A stretch of DNA of 64,000 nucleotides from Micavibrio sp. (GCA_002699085.1 PAAR01000023.1:1-64000), one strand, 5' to 3'. Shown: positions 26,632 through 36,682, numbered from the stretch's first letter. Notes: generated by a model not told the origin, from the letters alone. Numbers and translations: made by a program.

Positions 26632-27609
26632 ATGTATAAGAAAATCCTATCGATCTCATTACTTCTTATTCTTGCTGCCTGCGGCGTTAGCAGTGAAAAA
26701 AACAATGTTATTGAGCATAACAAAAATGGTGCTGGCTTTCTAGGCATGGGCACAAAAGATGATGTTATCATTGAAAGACAAGCATCACTAAAAAATATTA
26801 ATGAAGTTGTTATTGGTTCGTTTGCTGTAGGATTTAACGACTCTTCTGTTGAACAAAAAAGTGCCAAACGTTCTCTTATGGGTGGCGGCAGCAACTGGGG
26901 TGGCAAAGCATCTGGTAAGGTAAGGCTTGAGGGCGTTAGCGATGCAACAAAGCAAGCCATCACCGATGCTGCCTATAACGACTTTGTAAATAAATTACGC
27001 ACATATGGTTACACGGTACGTGACCGTTCTGCACTAACCTCTTCAGGTGCCTATCAGTCAGCCACAAAGAAAACTTATCCTTACGTTGATGATAATTCTG
27101 GCTTTTTATCATCTTATGGCCAAACTTTATTCTTTCAACCAACAGCTCTAGGTGCCGAAGGACTGTCTATTGACGGCGCATTTAATCAGACAGGATCAAA
27201 GATGCTTGAGTTTGCAAAAGCAAGTAACATTGCCGTTGTCGATGCCACATATATTGTTGATTTCGTAGCGACGGGTGGACATTCAAGTGCGATGTCTGCA
27301 TCTATTAAAGTAGGACAGAACTTGGCTGTTACAGATGCTAATATCCGCTTCTCTAAGGACGGTGCGGCAAATGTAAAATTAGGTCAGCCAGTTGAATCAG
27401 GTCAGCCTTTTGGTACGGTGATTAATGAAACATCAACAACCGACTTAGCTGTTTCTGAGGCAACCAATGTCGCTAGAGTTTTAATGGGTGGCAGATCAAG
27501 CAGATCACGCAACTACGTGATTCAGGCAGACCCTACAAAATACCAATCACAATCTATTCGCATTTTAGGAGAAGCCAACGGCAGGATGATTGCGAAATCT
27601 AAGCAATAA
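26632..27609 (+). CDS. Lipoprotein of unknown function
   Basis: A 325-residue protein with a lipoprotein signal (LLILAAC, lipidated Cys at about residue 17). After a short linker the body contains a beta/alpha-looking segment (NEVVIGSFAVGF, AYNDFVNKLRTYGYTV), a Gly/Ser-rich stretch near residues 82-95, and LMGGRSSRSRN near the C-terminus. I do not recognise the family. It sits alone between tRNA-Ser and a strong terminator. An outer-membrane-anchored periplasmic protein is the safest statement. Confidence 0.8.
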   Translation: MYKKILSISLLLILAACGVSSEKNNVIEHNKNGAGFLGMGTKDDVIIERQASLKNINEVVIGSFAVGFNDSSVEQKSAKRSLMGGGSNWGGKASGKVRLEGVSDATKQAITDAAYNDFVNKLRTYGYTVRDRSALTSSGAYQSATKKTYPYVDDNSGFLSSYGQTLFFQPTALGAEGLSIDGAFNQTGSKMLEFAKASNIAVVDATYIVDFVATGGHSSAMSASIKVGQNLAVTDANIRFSKDGAANVKLGQPVESGQPFGTVINETSTTDLAVSEATNVARVLMGGRSSRSRNYVIQADPTKYQSQSIRILGEANGRMIAKSKQ

Positions 27610-27633
27610 AAACGCTTAACAAAATTAAACCTT

Positions 27634-27665
27634 AGTCACCTGTTATTTTAACAGGTGACTTTTTT
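27634..27665 (+). terminator. Terminator after the lipoprotein gene
   Basis: AGTCACCTGTTA and TAACAGGTGACT form a 12-bp perfect stem with a 3-nt loop and a T run. Confidence 0.92.
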
Positions 27666-27722
27666 GTATCAGTTACACTTTACGCCTTGTTATACTGATA
27701 AGACTAGCGCAAAATTTATATC

Positions 27723-28505
27723 ATGCTGTCATACCAACATAGTTATCATGCAGGCAATCTTGCCGATATCCATAAGCATGCAACGCTTTGCGCAGCGCTT
27801 GATTATCTGATTCAAAAGGATAAACCTCTAAGCTATATCGAAACACATGCGGGGCGGGGCATGTATGATCTCACATCAAAAGAAGCACAAAAGACAGGCG
27901 AAGCGGCAAACGGTATTAAAGCTTTATTAGCCTCAAATGCCATAAATGAAGCGCATATCTACATCAAAACGCTGCGGCATATTCAACAATTTCACGGTAA
28001 AAATATTTATCCTGGCTCACCCATGATCGCCGACGCAATTTTAAGAGACACCGATAGAATCCATTTAGCTGAGTTGCACCCTCAAGAATATGAGGCTTTG
28101 ACTTATAATTTTCGTGGTTTAAAAATGAACATCAAACAAGAAGATGGCTTTGTCATGGCCAATCGTATTGTACCGCCCGAACCACGACGTGGTTTAATGC
28201 TTATAGATCCTAGTTATGAGGTAAAATCAGAATACACAAAAACCGCCGAGTTTATTATCAACATGCACCGAAAATGGAATGTTGGGGTCATTATGCTGTG
28301 GTACCCAATATTAGAAACACCCCAGCACTTAGAGATGATCTCCATGATTTTGAGCGCTGGCCTACCTAAAACAATTCATCACCATACCCATTTTGACAAA
28401 TTAGTGCACAAAGATCACCGCATGAAAGGCAGCGGCCTTTTTATCCTCAATGCGCCGTATGGATTAGAAAAATCTCTTGTAGAAATTGAAGGATTTTACA
28501 AATAA
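27723..28505 (+). CDS. rlmJ: 23S rRNA (adenine2030-N6)-methyltransferase
   Basis: A 260-residue methyltransferase. The N-terminus MLSYQHSYHAGNLADIHKH is diagnostic of RlmJ; ETHAGRGMYDL is the SAM-binding region; LIDPSYEVKSEY holds the catalytic DPPY-type motif as DPSY. It modifies A2030 of 23S rRNA. It stands alone on this strand after the terminator. Confidence 0.95.
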   Translation: MLSYQHSYHAGNLADIHKHATLCAALDYLIQKDKPLSYIETHAGRGMYDLTSKEAQKTGEAANGIKALLASNAINEAHIYIKTLRHIQQFHGKNIYPGSPMIADAILRDTDRIHLAELHPQEYEALTYNFRGLKMNIKQEDGFVMANRIVPPEPRRGLMLIDPSYEVKSEYTKTAEFIINMHRKWNVGVIMLWYPILETPQHLEMISMILSAGLPKTIHHHTHFDKLVHKDHRMKGSGLFILNAPYGLEKSLVEIEGFYK

Positions 28506-28541
28506 TTTGACTAAATTTTGACTGCGCCTTATTGGTAGGCA

Positions 28542-28886
28542 ATGATAATTGCACCCAAAACAGACGCTGTCGCACAAAAGCAGAACTTCTCTGCCAAAAA
28601 GCTATTAAAACAAGTAGGGCGTTTTTTAACACAAAAAATCATTACGCAGCCATGTTGCTGGCTCTCTTTCTTTCCAGCAGCGCGCGCTTTCTTTTTCCCT
28701 GAGCATAACCCAGCTCTTGAATTAGGGATTGGCGCTATTTTAATTATTGCTGTTATTGAAGGTGGCCATTTTATTAACCACCTCCGTGGCAAACCCACAA
28801 AGTGCTCTCGTATAACAAGCTATGGATTAGCGATTGCTTTTTATGCACTGGCTTATCTTATCGCCCATATTTTTTTTCCACACTAG
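28542..28886 (+). CDS. Small membrane protein of unknown function
   Basis: A 114-residue frame with two predicted transmembrane helices (about 60-78 and 92-110) and a Lys-rich N-terminus with a CCW motif. Start codon support is weak and no family is recognised. The fit into the gap between rlmJ and amt and the hydrophobic pattern favour a real gene over the frame on the opposite strand (28529-28798). Confidence 0.5.
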   Translation: MIIAPKTDAVAQKQNFSAKKLLKQVGRFLTQKIITQPCCWLSFFPAARAFFFPEHNPALELGIGAILIIAVIEGGHFINHLRGKPTKCSRITSYGLAIAFYALAYLIAHIFFPH

Positions 28887-28932
28887 GCCCAATATAAAAT
28901 TAGCTTTTACATTGCAGTGCAGTAATTTCTGA

Positions 28933-28958
28933 TTATACTTTTCTTCATATAAGTATAA
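28933..28958. promoter_or_regulatory. Inverted repeat upstream of amt
   Basis: TTATACTT-N10-AAGTATAA, a perfect 8-bp inverted repeat 20 bp before the amt start. It could be an operator. It does not match NtrC, FNR or Fur consensus sites that I know. Confidence 0.45.
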
Positions 28959-28977
28959 AAATTACACGGAGATGACA

Positions 28978-30204
28978 ATGAACCCAGCAGATATTTCATG
29001 GATGTTAACCGCAACAGCACTTGTTTTACTGATGACCCCAGCTGTTGGATTTTTCTATGGTGGTATGGTAAGTCGTCGCAATGCTGTCTCCACAACATTT
29101 CAAAGTTTTATATGCATTGGTATTATCGGCCTATTATGGGCAGTTTGTGGCTATAGCTTGGTTTTTTCTGGTGATGAAGGCGGCTTCATTGGAAATTTTG
29201 ACTACGCTTTCTTAAAAGATGTAGGCATAGAGCCTAATCCTGATTATGGATCAACTATTCCACACGCTCTCTTTATGCTGTTCCAAGCAACATTTGCTGT
29301 CATTACCCCCGCATTGATTAGTGGCTCTATGGCTGGGCGCATTCGTTTTAAAGCATGGCTATTGTTGATGCCCTTATGGTCATTATTGGTTTACGTACCA
29401 GTAGCACATTGGGTTTGGGGACCTAATGGTTGGATTGGGGCGATGGGTGGACTAGACTTCGCTGGCGGTCTTGTTGTTCACATGACATCTGGTTTTGCCG
29501 CTGTGGTGGCTGCTCTTATGCTTGGTAACCGTGCCAAATTTAAACCCGATGACCATACGGGCTTTAGTGCCACTATGGTGCTACTTGGTACCGCACTACT
29601 ATGGATAGGCTGGTTCGGTTTTAATGCAGGCTCAGCTTTGGCTGCCGATGGCTTAGCAGCTTATGCTGCTGGCACAACCTTCTTTGCCTCAGTCACTGCC
29701 ATGACTATTTGGATGATATGCGACTGGATATTTAATGGCCGACCTTCTGCTGTTGGCTCGGCTGTCGGGGCTGTCGCTGGTCTCGTGGCAATCACCCCTG
29801 CTGCTGGTTTCGTTACCATGCAATCAGCGATTATTATAGGTGCGGTCGCTGGTGTTTTGTGTAACCTTTCTGTTCATTTAGTAAAAAAGAAATTCAAAAC
29901 AGATGATACCGTTGATGTTTTTGCCTGCCACGGTGTTGGCGGAACAGTAGGCACAATCCTCACAGCTGTCTTTGCTACGACCACTGTTAACCCTAATGGC
30001 GCAGATGGTCTTTTATATGGTAGCGCTGATCTTTTATACGCCAATGTCTTAGGTGCGGTCGCTGTCGTAGCTTACACCGTCGTTATGACTTTCATCATTA
30101 TAAAGGCAATCTCGCTTTTCACACGTTTACGTGTCTCTGAAAAAGAGGAACAGACAGGTTTGGATATTTCACAGCACGGTGAAAAAGTATTTAGCCTGAA
30201 CTAA
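28978..30204 (+). CDS. amt: Ammonium transporter Amt
   Basis: Trimeric ammonium channel with 11 predicted helices, 408 residues from ATG 28978. An ATG six bases upstream abuts the GGAG and is too close for initiation. Motifs include DISWMLTATALVLLMTP, WGPNGWIGAMGGLDFAGG and the late CHGVGGTVGTIL with the pore histidine; the first pore His is in VVHMTSGF. No glnK gene, its usual partner, is adjacent. It is convergent with the PerM gene, stops overlapping by 4 bp. Confidence 0.95.
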   Translation: MNPADISWMLTATALVLLMTPAVGFFYGGMVSRRNAVSTTFQSFICIGIIGLLWAVCGYSLVFSGDEGGFIGNFDYAFLKDVGIEPNPDYGSTIPHALFMLFQATFAVITPALISGSMAGRIRFKAWLLLMPLWSLLVYVPVAHWVWGPNGWIGAMGGLDFAGGLVVHMTSGFAAVVAALMLGNRAKFKPDDHTGFSATMVLLGTALLWIGWFGFNAGSALAADGLAAYAAGTTFFASVTAMTIWMICDWIFNGRPSAVGSAVGAVAGLVAITPAAGFVTMQSAIIIGAVAGVLCNLSVHLVKKKFKTDDTVDVFACHGVGGTVGTILTAVFATTTVNPNGADGLLYGSADLLYANVLGAVAVVAYTVVMTFIIIKAISLFTRLRVSEKEEQTGLDISQHGEKVFSLN

Positions 30205-31301
30205 TTACTTTTTTTCTTACGTTTAGTGGCTGATTTTTTAACAGGCTTAACTTTGTTATCACTACTCCACTCGAGAATGAGAGAATAAGCCACAGCGAGT
30301 AATGTAGGCCCAATAAACAGTCCAATAAAGCCAAAGGCAATGATCCCGCCAAAGACACCCAATAGAACAAGCAGCAACGGCAACTCACTACCTAGGCTAA
30401 TAAAATAGGGACGGATCACCGTATCAACCGAACTAACAATCATACCCCAGCCAATCATAAAAATCGCCCAGCCTATTTGATCTTCGGTGAACAACCATAT
30501 TGTTGCCGCACCCCAAATAAGCGGTGGGCCCATAGGCACGAAAGATAATAAAAACGTTAAAAGACCAAGTAACGCTGCGCCAGGAACACCCGCTATTGCA
30601 AAGCCTATACCCGCTATTGTGCCTTGCGCTAATGCAGCACCGATAACTCCATAAACCACGCCAATCATTGTTTTCTTGGAGAGATCGAGCAGTGATTGGC
30701 CACGCTTGCCTAAATAATTACCAATCAATGTGTTGAGCCGTTGTGCGACTTGCTCCCCCGAACAAAAGAAGAAAAAGGCAAAGACAATACCCAAAGAAAT
30801 ATCAACCAAACCTCGTCCTATTGATGCGCCAACGTTTATGAGAAAGTTTGAAATGGTCTCTGCATTATTTTGCAACGCCTCTTTCATACCAGCCGTATCT
30901 ATTAAGTACTGATTCCAAAAATCACGGATATACTCACCGACCAAAGGAAGCGTCACTAAAAAATGAGGTGGCTGTCTATCACCTTCTAGGAACTCAATAA
31001 AAAGATTTTTGATTGTCGTAAAGTTTTCAGCCAAACTAGAGCCCATAAAAATCAACGGCAATATAAAACACACTGCCAGAAGAACTGTCATAAGTGCCGC
31101 CGACACTGTTTGATTCTTGGCTATATTTATACGAATCCAATGATAGGCAGGCCATGTGGTTAAACACAAAATAATCGCCCATAAAATCGCTGGAATAAAA
31201 GGCAAAAGAATAATGCCGCAACCCACAGCCATAATTGTCAGCGTCACGATCAAGACAATCAGCTTTATTGTCTCTACTTTATTATCAATGTGTAATTTCA
31301 T
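30201..31301 (-). CDS. AI-2E/PerM family transporter
   Basis: A 366-residue membrane protein with about eight helices and the family C-terminal pattern (GVPGAALLGLLTFLLSFVP, GPPLIWGAA, FGFIGLFIGPTLLAV). Members have been linked to autoinducer-2 export or sodium/proton antiport. The substrate here is unknown. Its start is 41 bp from the divergent dioxygenase gene. Confidence 0.88.
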   Translation of the reverse strand: MKLHIDNKVETIKLIVLIVTLTIMAVGCGIILLPFIPAILWAIILCLTTWPAYHWIRINIAKNQTVSAALMTVLLAVCFILPLIFMGSSLAENFTTIKNLFIEFLEGDRQPPHFLVTLPLVGEYIRDFWNQYLIDTAGMKEALQNNAETISNFLINVGASIGRGLVDISLGIVFAFFFFCSGEQVAQRLNTLIGNYLGKRGQSLLDLSKKTMIGVVYGVIGAALAQGTIAGIGFAIAGVPGAALLGLLTFLLSFVPMGPPLIWGAATIWLFTEDQIGWAIFMIGWGMIVSSVDTVIRPYFISLGSELPLLLVLLGVFGGIIAFGFIGLFIGPTLLAVAYSLILEWSSDNKVKPVKKSATKRKKKSN

Positions 31302-31342
31302 TTTGATTGCGCTTTCTTTGATTTTAGCTAATAGATAGTATC

Positions 31343-32029
31343 ATGACAGCTTTCACCAATCTAGAGTCACAAATTTTACCGGCTGCCCATAATTGGGTAA
31401 ATAGTGTTAATATGCAGATTACTCAAGATTTAGCTGAAAAAGGCTGGTCAGTTCAACCTGACTATCTCAGTCTTTTATTGTCACAACACCTCCAAGCACG
31501 TCTCGATGATCTTGAAGCAGCAGATTTATTAGCTGAGGCTGGCATTGGTAGACATCACGCCAATCAAATTATACCTGATATTCGTCGTGACAAAACATAT
31601 TGGTTAGAGCGTCACAATGAGATTGATAAGGCGTATCTCTGCTTGATGGAGAATTTAAGACTATGCCTTAACCAAAATCTTTTTTTAGGTCTTTTTGAAT
31701 ATGAATCCCATTATGCTGTCTATCCTGAAAATGGGTTTTATAAACGCCATGTCGACGCCCTCAAAGGTGAAAAAAACAGAATTATTTCTACCGTTTGCTA
31801 TTTGAATGAAGAATGGCAGCCCGAATATGGTGGACAACTACATTTATACAAAGATATGGCAGTCAAAACCCCATTTCACACCATACAGCCTCAAGCACGC
31901 ACGCTTGTGGTTTTTTTGAGCGAAGATATACCGCATGAGGTAAGAACAGCAATTAAAACCCGTCGTAGTATCGCAGGATGGTTTCGTTGTAATACATCTT
32001 CAACCGACAAGGTTGATCCGCTTAGATAA
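31343..32029 (+). CDS. SM-20-related 2-oxoglutarate/Fe(II) dioxygenase
   Basis: A 228-residue protein of the prolyl-hydroxylase-like group. The iron triad is H136-x-D138 and H198, and the 2-oxoglutarate arginine is at R208 (RRSIAGWFR). FYKRHVDALKG and STVCYLNEEW are diagnostic segments. Related bacterial enzymes hydroxylate EF-Tu or other proteins at proline; the target here is not known. It overlaps the end of the convergent kinase gene by 30 bp. Confidence 0.88.
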   Translation: MTAFTNLESQILPAAHNWVNSVNMQITQDLAEKGWSVQPDYLSLLLSQHLQARLDDLEAADLLAEAGIGRHHANQIIPDIRRDKTYWLERHNEIDKAYLCLMENLRLCLNQNLFLGLFEYESHYAVYPENGFYKRHVDALKGEKNRIISTVCYLNEEWQPEYGGQLHLYKDMAVKTPFHTIQPQARTLVVFLSEDIPHEVRTAIKTRRSIAGWFRCNTSSTDKVDPLR

Positions 32030-34042
32030 AAAAGACTTTTTAGTTTCCTCATATAGAGCAATTATTTCGCTAAAATATTTCTGGTAAATTACCTCTTTTC
32101 TATCTCTCAACAGCTCAGCCTCTTTACACAAAGCACTTAATTTTTGTGCCCCTATATTAGCCGCCGATCCGCCCAATTTATGGGCGGCAGCTTCCCATTT
32201 ACACCAATCCTTATCCGATATTGCCTGCATCATATCGGATAGACTTTCTTGCGCATAAAATAGAAATGTCTCAATAAGCATTTTTTCATCTTGGCAATCA
32301 CCTTCAGTGAATTGGTCTAAATGTGACCAATCCATCAATAAAAGCCTCTCGTTTTTTACATCCTTCTTTTTTATTTGGGATATTTCAGGTTTATATTGCT
32401 GCAAGATTTGTAGAATCTTTTCTGATGTAAACGGCTTACTGATATAATCATCCATCCCTGCCGCCAAGCATTTCTCTCTAGCGCCTTTCATAGCATTTGC
32501 TGTCAAAGCAATGATAAGAGATTTTTTGTCTCCATTTTTCTGGGTTTGCCTTATTTCTTGTGCCACTTCATAACCACTAATTTCTGGCATCTGGCAATCC
32601 AAAAAGATAACGTCATAAAAATTTTCTTTGATGAGTTCTAATGCCTGCTTAGGCGATTGCATTTCGACGAAATCTTCGCAGTCAAACTTTTGCAAAATTT
32701 TACGCATAAAAAGTAAATTTATAGGATGATCGTCTACCACCATAATTTTAAACTGCCTTAGACTTATGACATTTTGCACGTGATGCTTTTTAATATGATC
32801 CTCTATCTCTGTGTTGATCCTCTCACCAATCTTAAAAGGTAAACAAACAGCTATTGTCGTTCCTTTACCTTCAATGCTATCAAGTGTAATGGTTCCTTCC
32901 ATAAGGTTTACTAGCTCTTTGGTTATTGATAGACCAAGGCCTGTACCCCCATATTTTCGAGAAGTTGAGATATCTGCTTGCGTAAATTTTTCAAAGATTA
33001 GAGCTTGTTTGTCTTTAGCAATACCAATGCCATTATCTTCAATGGTGAACTGCAAAACCACTCTTTTTTCATCCTGCTTCACAATAGAAACAGTCAGTTT
33101 TACAAATCCTTTATCCGTAAATTTAAGCGCATTACCTAATAAATTATTGAGAATCTGCTGCAACCGCATTGCATCACCAATAAATAAATTATCAAACCCC
33201 ACATTAATATTCTTCTCTAAAGATAATGCTTTCTTTCGAGCGATAGGGTCGAGCAATTTCATTATTTGATGCAACAATCTATGTATATCAAAGGAAGTCC
33301 TTTCTAAAGAAAATTCCTGCGCTTCAATTTTTGATAAGTCCAAAATATCATTCAACAGAAAAAGGAGGTTTTTTGACGAGGCATTAATAGCCTCAATAGA
33401 TTCTCGTATATCATTTGACTGTTCCATTTCTAACATCATATCGGATAGACCTATAATGCCATTCATCGGTGTTCGTAATTCATGGCTCATATTAGCCAAA
33501 AAATCACTCTTCGCTTTTGTTGAAATTTCTGCCCTCTCTTTGGCCTCAAGGAGTTCTTTTTCTAAATTTTTAAGAGCCGTAATTTCTTGACAATACACCA
33601 TAAAAGCTGGGTTTTTATCAATTATGACGCTACTTATTGTCTGTAGATACCATTTGCTCTCATGGTTAATTTCGCGGGTCATGTTAATTTTCTTAACCGG
33701 ATTTTCCTTGAGTGTCACAGCCATATCGGCAAATCCTTCTAAAACTGGATGATGAAAGCCCCTGTGCTCTAAATCAGGAAAGTATTTTCCCACAGGTTCA
33801 TTAGAAAAAATAAGCTGCCCATCGCAATCCAACTGCATCATTGGTTGTGGGTTATTGACCGGCAGTTTTGCAATCTTTTCTGTTTCTCTTTTGGTCATCA
33901 ATAATGATTTCTTGCTGCGCTGTAATGCTGCATACATATAAACAAAGGAGACAGAAGAGATAAGGCCCAATATGGCGACGCCACCTATCGCAATAAGCAT
34001 CGCCCATTGCATATCTATTGCTATCATGTCAGAAAGAAGCAT
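32000..34042 (-). CDS. Hybrid histidine kinase with PAS, receiver and Hpt domains
   Basis: A 680-residue inner-membrane kinase. One N-terminal helix (about 14-37); a PAS-like domain (about 65-160); HisKA with H187 in NMSHELRTP; HATPase with NGIGI and GGTGLGLSI; a receiver with the phospho-Asp in FLDCQMPEISG; and a C-terminal Hpt with H621 in AAHKLGGSAAN. It is a complete internal phosphorelay. The start overlaps the receiver gene by 14 bp, so the pair is coupled. Likely output is the neighbouring OmpR-type regulator. Confidence 0.92.
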   Translation of the reverse strand: MLLSDMIAIDMQWAMLIAIGGVAILGLISSVSFVYMYAALQRSKKSLLMTKRETEKIAKLPVNNPQPMMQLDCDGQLIFSNEPVGKYFPDLEHRGFHHPVLEGFADMAVTLKENPVKKINMTREINHESKWYLQTISSVIIDKNPAFMVYCQEITALKNLEKELLEAKERAEISTKAKSDFLANMSHELRTPMNGIIGLSDMMLEMEQSNDIRESIEAINASSKNLLFLLNDILDLSKIEAQEFSLERTSFDIHRLLHQIMKLLDPIARKKALSLEKNINVGFDNLFIGDAMRLQQILNNLLGNALKFTDKGFVKLTVSIVKQDEKRVVLQFTIEDNGIGIAKDKQALIFEKFTQADISTSRKYGGTGLGLSITKELVNLMEGTITLDSIEGKGTTIAVCLPFKIGERINTEIEDHIKKHHVQNVISLRQFKIMVVDDHPINLLFMRKILQKFDCEDFVEMQSPKQALELIKENFYDVIFLDCQMPEISGYEVAQEIRQTQKNGDKKSLIIALTANAMKGAREKCLAAGMDDYISKPFTSEKILQILQQYKPEISQIKKKDVKNERLLLMDWSHLDQFTEGDCQDEKMLIETFLFYAQESLSDMMQAISDKDWCKWEAAAHKLGGSAANIGAQKLSALCKEAELLRDRKEVIYQKYFSEIIALYEETKKSFLSKRINLVG

Positions 34043-34484
34043 AGCGCCGCATCTCTTTTTGCTTCACCAATGGTGATCTTTCTATATATTTCATGATTTT
34101 AGCAACGGCAAATGGCTTAGCGATATAACCTTGCGCTCCCGTATCAACCAAGCGACTAACTGTTTCATGGTCCTTTGCGAAAGTGAGCATGACGACATAA
34201 GCATCGGGATCAATTTTGAGCAACTGCTCTAATACTTTATCACCAGAAAGGCTCGGTATATTAATATCTAAAAAGACAATATCTGGAGCTTCTTCTACAT
34301 AGTCTATCAATGCTTGTTGCCCATCATCAACGATATGTACATGCCTATATTTATGGGTGACAATCTGTTTCACTAAATTTTGAGCGAGAGGATCGTCTTC
34401 TACCAACATAATAAGTGGATCACGCCGCAATTGACGCCGTTTCGGAAGAGATTTTATTGATTGTTGGTCTAATAAAGACAGCAT
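34029..34484 (-). CDS. Single-domain response regulator
   Basis: A 151-residue protein consisting of one receiver domain, with acidic pocket E29-D30-D31 and phospho-Asp D73 in FLDINIPSLSG, plus a 20-residue basic N-terminal extension. No output domain. It could be a phosphate shuttle or sink in the relay of the kinase encoded next. It lies 16 bp after the TolC-like gene. Confidence 0.88.
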   Translation of the reverse strand: MLSLLDQQSIKSLPKRRQLRRDPLIMLVEDDPLAQNLVKQIVTHKYRHVHIVDDGQQALIDYVEEAPDIVFLDINIPSLSGDKVLEQLLKIDPDAYVVMLTFAKDHETVSRLVDTGAQGYIAKPFAVAKIMKYIERSPLVKQKEMRRYASF

Positions 34485-34500
34485 GATATTAACGCCTCTT

Positions 34501-35826
34501 CTATTGAACAGATGACAGAACCATTGGCAAGGTCAACAAACCTGTTGCCTCAAGTAAACCATATTGTGCTACGGCCTCTTTGTACTGCGCTGATACGAGT
34601 GCCTTTTTAGAACGCACATAATCTTCTTCAGATTCCAAAACATCGAAAATGCTGCGCTGACCGTTTCTCATTTCTTCTTGTATGCCATCTAGGCTAAAGC
34701 CTGATGCTTCGACTTCAATTTTACGACTTTCTGTTTCTGCTTTTGCGGCTCTATATGATTGCCACAGGCTTGTAACTTTCTGTTTAACTTGTCGCTTAAC
34801 ATCTTCAATTTGCACATCCGAACGTTTGGCATTTCTTCTTGCTTCACGAATACGTGAGCGTGTTGCACCGCCTTGATATAAAGCCAATCGTGCGCGCACT
34901 CCTATCGTTTGAACCGCACTATCATCAATAATGCCAGGTTGTGGGTCATATTGTTGATTATGAGAAGCGAAAGCTGTGACCTGCGGGTATAAGTCAGCAC
35001 GACTGACATCAACTCCATATTCTGCAGCCTCCTTAGTATAATGAGCAATCAGCATATCAGGGCTTTTTTGCTCTGCGACAACTTGTAAGCTTTCTAAATC
35101 TTGAGGTATGTCAAAATCGTAATATGGAATGACCATTGTCTTTGGCGGCATAAAACCGACTAATTGATAAAATCGTGCCTCGCTACGGCTTAAATCTGCT
35201 GTTGCCGCAATATAATCAGCTTCGGCTCTTGTTGCTCTTGCCCTTGCCTGTGCGACATCTGTTTTAGTAACCATGCCCTCTTTTTCTAAGCCAAGCGCAC
35301 TCTCTAGTTCCTTAACTAAATTTTGACGACTATTTTTTTGTAACGAAACAATATCACGATCCCTCAAAACATCACGATACGCCGTCATTGTATCCAAAAA
35401 GATAATAGCCTCTACCCCACGTAATCGTTCATAAGCCGTAGAAATTAACTTTCGTGCACGTTCAACTTCTGCCGTTGTACGCCCACCCCGATATAAGGGC
35501 TGATCTATGCTCAAAGTATAATCCTTAGTTGTTGCCCCATCGCCATTATTAAAGTTTGAATTATCAATATTTGTTGAAAATAGACTAGCTTCAGCAAAAA
35601 CTGATGGTTTCCAACCAGCCATCGCTTGTGGGTACTGCTCTTCTGTCGCCTTAACTTGTTCGATCTGCGACAAGATAATTGGATTAGATTGCGCAACATG
35701 GCGTAAAACATCATTCATTGTTACGCTACTATTATCTGCGGCAAAAGTGACCATCACAGCAAGTATAAAAGTAAAAAATAATGTGCTTAGAAAAGCTGAA
35801 ATATGAAACCATAGTGCAATAGGCAT
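34501..35826 (-). CDS. TolC-family outer-membrane channel
   Basis: A 441-residue protein from the ATG at 35826, which follows a perfect AAGGAGGT (35830-35837); a longer in-frame start at 35928 lacks such a site. Signal peptide to about residue 33 (FAADNS). Two OEP repeats follow, with the type I secretion TolC/PrtF-like segments DQPLYRGGRTTAEVERA and LYQGGATRSRIREA. It is the likely outer-membrane exit for the secretion genes that start divergently at 36749. It is in one minus-strand operon with the OmpR-type regulator and the kinase. Confidence 0.92.
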   Translation of the reverse strand: MPIALWFHISAFLSTLFFTFILAVMVTFAADNSSVTMNDVLRHVAQSNPIILSQIEQVKATEEQYPQAMAGWKPSVFAEASLFSTNIDNSNFNNGDGATTKDYTLSIDQPLYRGGRTTAEVERARKLISTAYERLRGVEAIIFLDTMTAYRDVLRDRDIVSLQKNSRQNLVKELESALGLEKEGMVTKTDVAQARARATRAEADYIAATADLSRSEARFYQLVGFMPPKTMVIPYYDFDIPQDLESLQVVAEQKSPDMLIAHYTKEAAEYGVDVSRADLYPQVTAFASHNQQYDPQPGIIDDSAVQTIGVRARLALYQGGATRSRIREARRNAKRSDVQIEDVKRQVKQKVTSLWQSYRAAKAETESRKIEVEASGFSLDGIQEEMRNGQRSIFDVLESEEDYVRSKKALVSAQYKEAVAQYGLLEATGLLTLPMVLSSVQ

Positions 35827-35924
35827 AGCACCTCCTTGTATAAAAAAACGATAAAGGTGTTGTATAATTTTGTGCAGAAAAATATCGTGCAGCATACTTT
35901 TGTATTTCTTTCTACAAATAGTCA

Positions 35925-36626
35925 TCATGAAGTCCCCTCTTCAACATAATAGCCAAAACCCCTAACAGTTTTGAGGTATCGCTGATTGTCCTGATGAGAG
36001 AATAGCTTTTTGCGAATGCGTGCAATTTTGATATCAATCGTACGTGGCGCAGGCTTATAATTTTGCTTAGCTATATGGCGACACAAATCATCTCGGCTTA
36101 ACACAACGCCCTTATTACTTAATAGATAGCAAAGCAATTTATACTCATCGGCAGTTAGTCCCGCTGAATATCCTTTTTTATCAAACAGTTGGTATTTATC
36201 ATGATCCACATGCCAATCGTAAAATATATCTGACGTTTCGCATTTTCTAGGCAGTAAATCTTGGTACCGTTTAAGACTTAATTTAATACGGGCTAATAAC
36301 TCAGCCTTTTGAACAGGCTTACATAAATAGTCATCCGCCCCATCAGTCAGTGCTCTCACCTTCTCTTGTACATCATTACTGGCAGAAAGCATGATAAGTG
36401 GAACATCTGTAATCCTTTTTAATTGAGGAATAAGATCGAGACCATTTCCGTCAGGTAAATGAATATCCAGCAAGACAAGATCCACATGATGATCTTTCAA
36501 AATATCTTTAGATCTTTCACACAAAGAAGCGTCAAATACATGATAGCGATTTTCTTCCAGTAAGGTTTTTAAAGTAACCCGTATCGTTTTATCGTCATCA
36601 ACAATAAGTATCGTTTCCATTTTCAT
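35925..36626 (-). CDS. OmpR-family response regulator
   Basis: A 233-residue regulator: receiver with D54 (LLDIHLPDGNG) and the conserved Lys in LCKPV, then a winged-helix DNA-binding domain (PRTIDIKIARIRKKL, TVRGFGYYV). The start at 36626 follows GAGGAAG with 5-bp spacing; an upstream ATG (36659) is less supported. First gene of the minus-strand operon and divergent from the secreted-protein gene, so it probably controls both sides. Confidence 0.92.
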   Translation of the reverse strand: MKMETILIVDDDKTIRVTLKTLLEENRYHVFDASLCERSKDILKDHHVDLVLLDIHLPDGNGLDLIPQLKRITDVPLIMLSASNDVQEKVRALTDGADDYLCKPVQKAELLARIKLSLKRYQDLLPRKCETSDIFYDWHVDHDKYQLFDKKGYSAGLTADEYKLLCYLLSNKGVVLSRDDLCRHIAKQNYKPAPRTIDIKIARIRKKLFSHQDNQRYLKTVRGFGYYVEEGTS

Positions 36627-36682
36627 TGTCTCTTCCTCATAGAAATAAAACTGCAACAAAATTTATATAAAAGAGAAACAGA

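Noticed and set aside
28529..28798. Minus-strand frame of 89 codons opposite the small membrane protein
   Set aside because: No signal for initiation; the plus-strand frame has a better helix pattern. Neither is certain.
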